From Sphingomonas endolithica (GTDB lineage: Bacteria; Pseudomonadota; Alphaproteobacteria; Sphingomonadales; Sphingomonadaceae): a stretch of DNA of 64,000 bases. The translations under genes and the position numbers were made by a program. Shown here piece by piece: positions 63,948-64,000 of this stretch (position 1 is its first letter; each line of letters opens with the position of its first letter). Under the pieces are notes generated by a model. It was not told where the DNA came from and searched no databases. It saw only the letters and a program-made list of their open reading frames with translations. The stretch is taken from the NCBI RefSeq assembly GCF_025231525.1, contig NZ_CP103057.1:3420501-3484500 (forward strand). The letters run 5' to 3'.

Positions 63948-64000
63948 AAGCTCTCCGGCTGAAGCCGCGCCGGGCGCAGGCGGCGGAACGCCACGATGGC
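63944..64000 (-). CDS. C-terminal end of an unidentified upstream gene
   Basis: Eighteen codons (AIVAFRRLRPARLQPESL) run in frame from the window edge to a TGA that overlaps the ATG of the serine hydrolase (ATGA). This coupling is used often in the window and suggests a real gene, but the fragment is too short to name. Confidence 0.4.
   Translation of the reverse strand, partial: AIVAFRRLRPARLQPESL

Overview
The window is a GC-rich chromosomal segment from an alphaproteobacterium, most probably a Sphingomonas-like member of the Sphingomonadales. Evidence is a SciP (DUF1153) cell-cycle regulator, strong G/C preference at third codon positions, frequent GTG/TTG starts with 4-bp ATGA/GTGA overlaps, arsRCBH gene order, a Ku/LigD pair, and dispersed intergenic palindromes. 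No rRNA, tRNA, CRISPR array, phage or transposase gene was seen, and the gene content reads as ordinary chromosome. Both ends cut genes: fabI on the left and an unidentified C-terminus on the right.

Layout. 1-9.2 kb (minus): dnaJ-like/yihY/fabI, a transglutaminase coupled to a circularly permuted ATP-grasp/alpha-E fusion, and the Ku-LigD end-joining pair. 9.4-11.7 kb (plus): pdxH, a CDF metal exporter and a PhzF-like isomerase. 12-16.9 kb: serine hydrolase, small membrane protein, mnmA, sciP, two GlsB-type membrane proteins and a SIMPL protein. 17.1-21.6 kb: RND adaptor and pump. 21.7-29.6 kb: Hsp70-like protein, GST, then a pentose-phosphate run (rpiA, tkt, tal, gnd, HAD phosphatase). 29.8-34 kb (minus): a translationally coupled MFS/HlyD/outer-membrane-factor tripartite exporter. 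34-40.3 kb (minus): phospholipase-D protein, then a coupled trio (lipid kinase, Tam41-like nucleotidyltransferase, MobA-like NTP transferase) next to a flippase. 40.4-45 kb: DUF2141 protein, SPL-like radical SAM enzyme, arsRCBH. 45-49.3 kb: second YihY protein and surface-modification candidates (unknown protein, hexapeptide acetyltransferase, sulfotransferase-like). 49.4-54.6 kb (plus): five genes in close succession: DUF4126, disulfide-type flavoprotein, cNMP-binding/TrxR-like fusion, a photoactive yellow protein homologue, and a PAS-PAS-GGDEF diguanylate cyclase. 54.6-60.1 kb: a second MobA-like NTP transferase, two ATP-grasp enzymes, a GT4 glycosyltransferase and a second flippase. 60.3-64 kb (minus): two large serine hydrolases.

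Most interesting points. (1) The PYP homologue keeps the Tyr, Glu and chromophore-Cys positions of photoactive yellow protein and lies 5 bp upstream of a diguanylate cyclase, behind cyclic-nucleotide and flavin proteins: a candidate light/redox/second-messenger operon. (2) The lipid kinase + Tam41-like + NTP transferase trio looks like an uncharacterised route to a modified phospholipid or phosphosphingolipid head group. Both the NTP transferase and the flippase have paralogues in the ATP-grasp/glycosyltransferase locus 18 kb away. (3) Two near-identical 184-bp elements with 17-bp terminal inverted repeats lie in opposite orientation and bracket 24 kb; a second family of short palindromes occurs at seven places. 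All family assignments come from reading motifs by eye; no database search was run.
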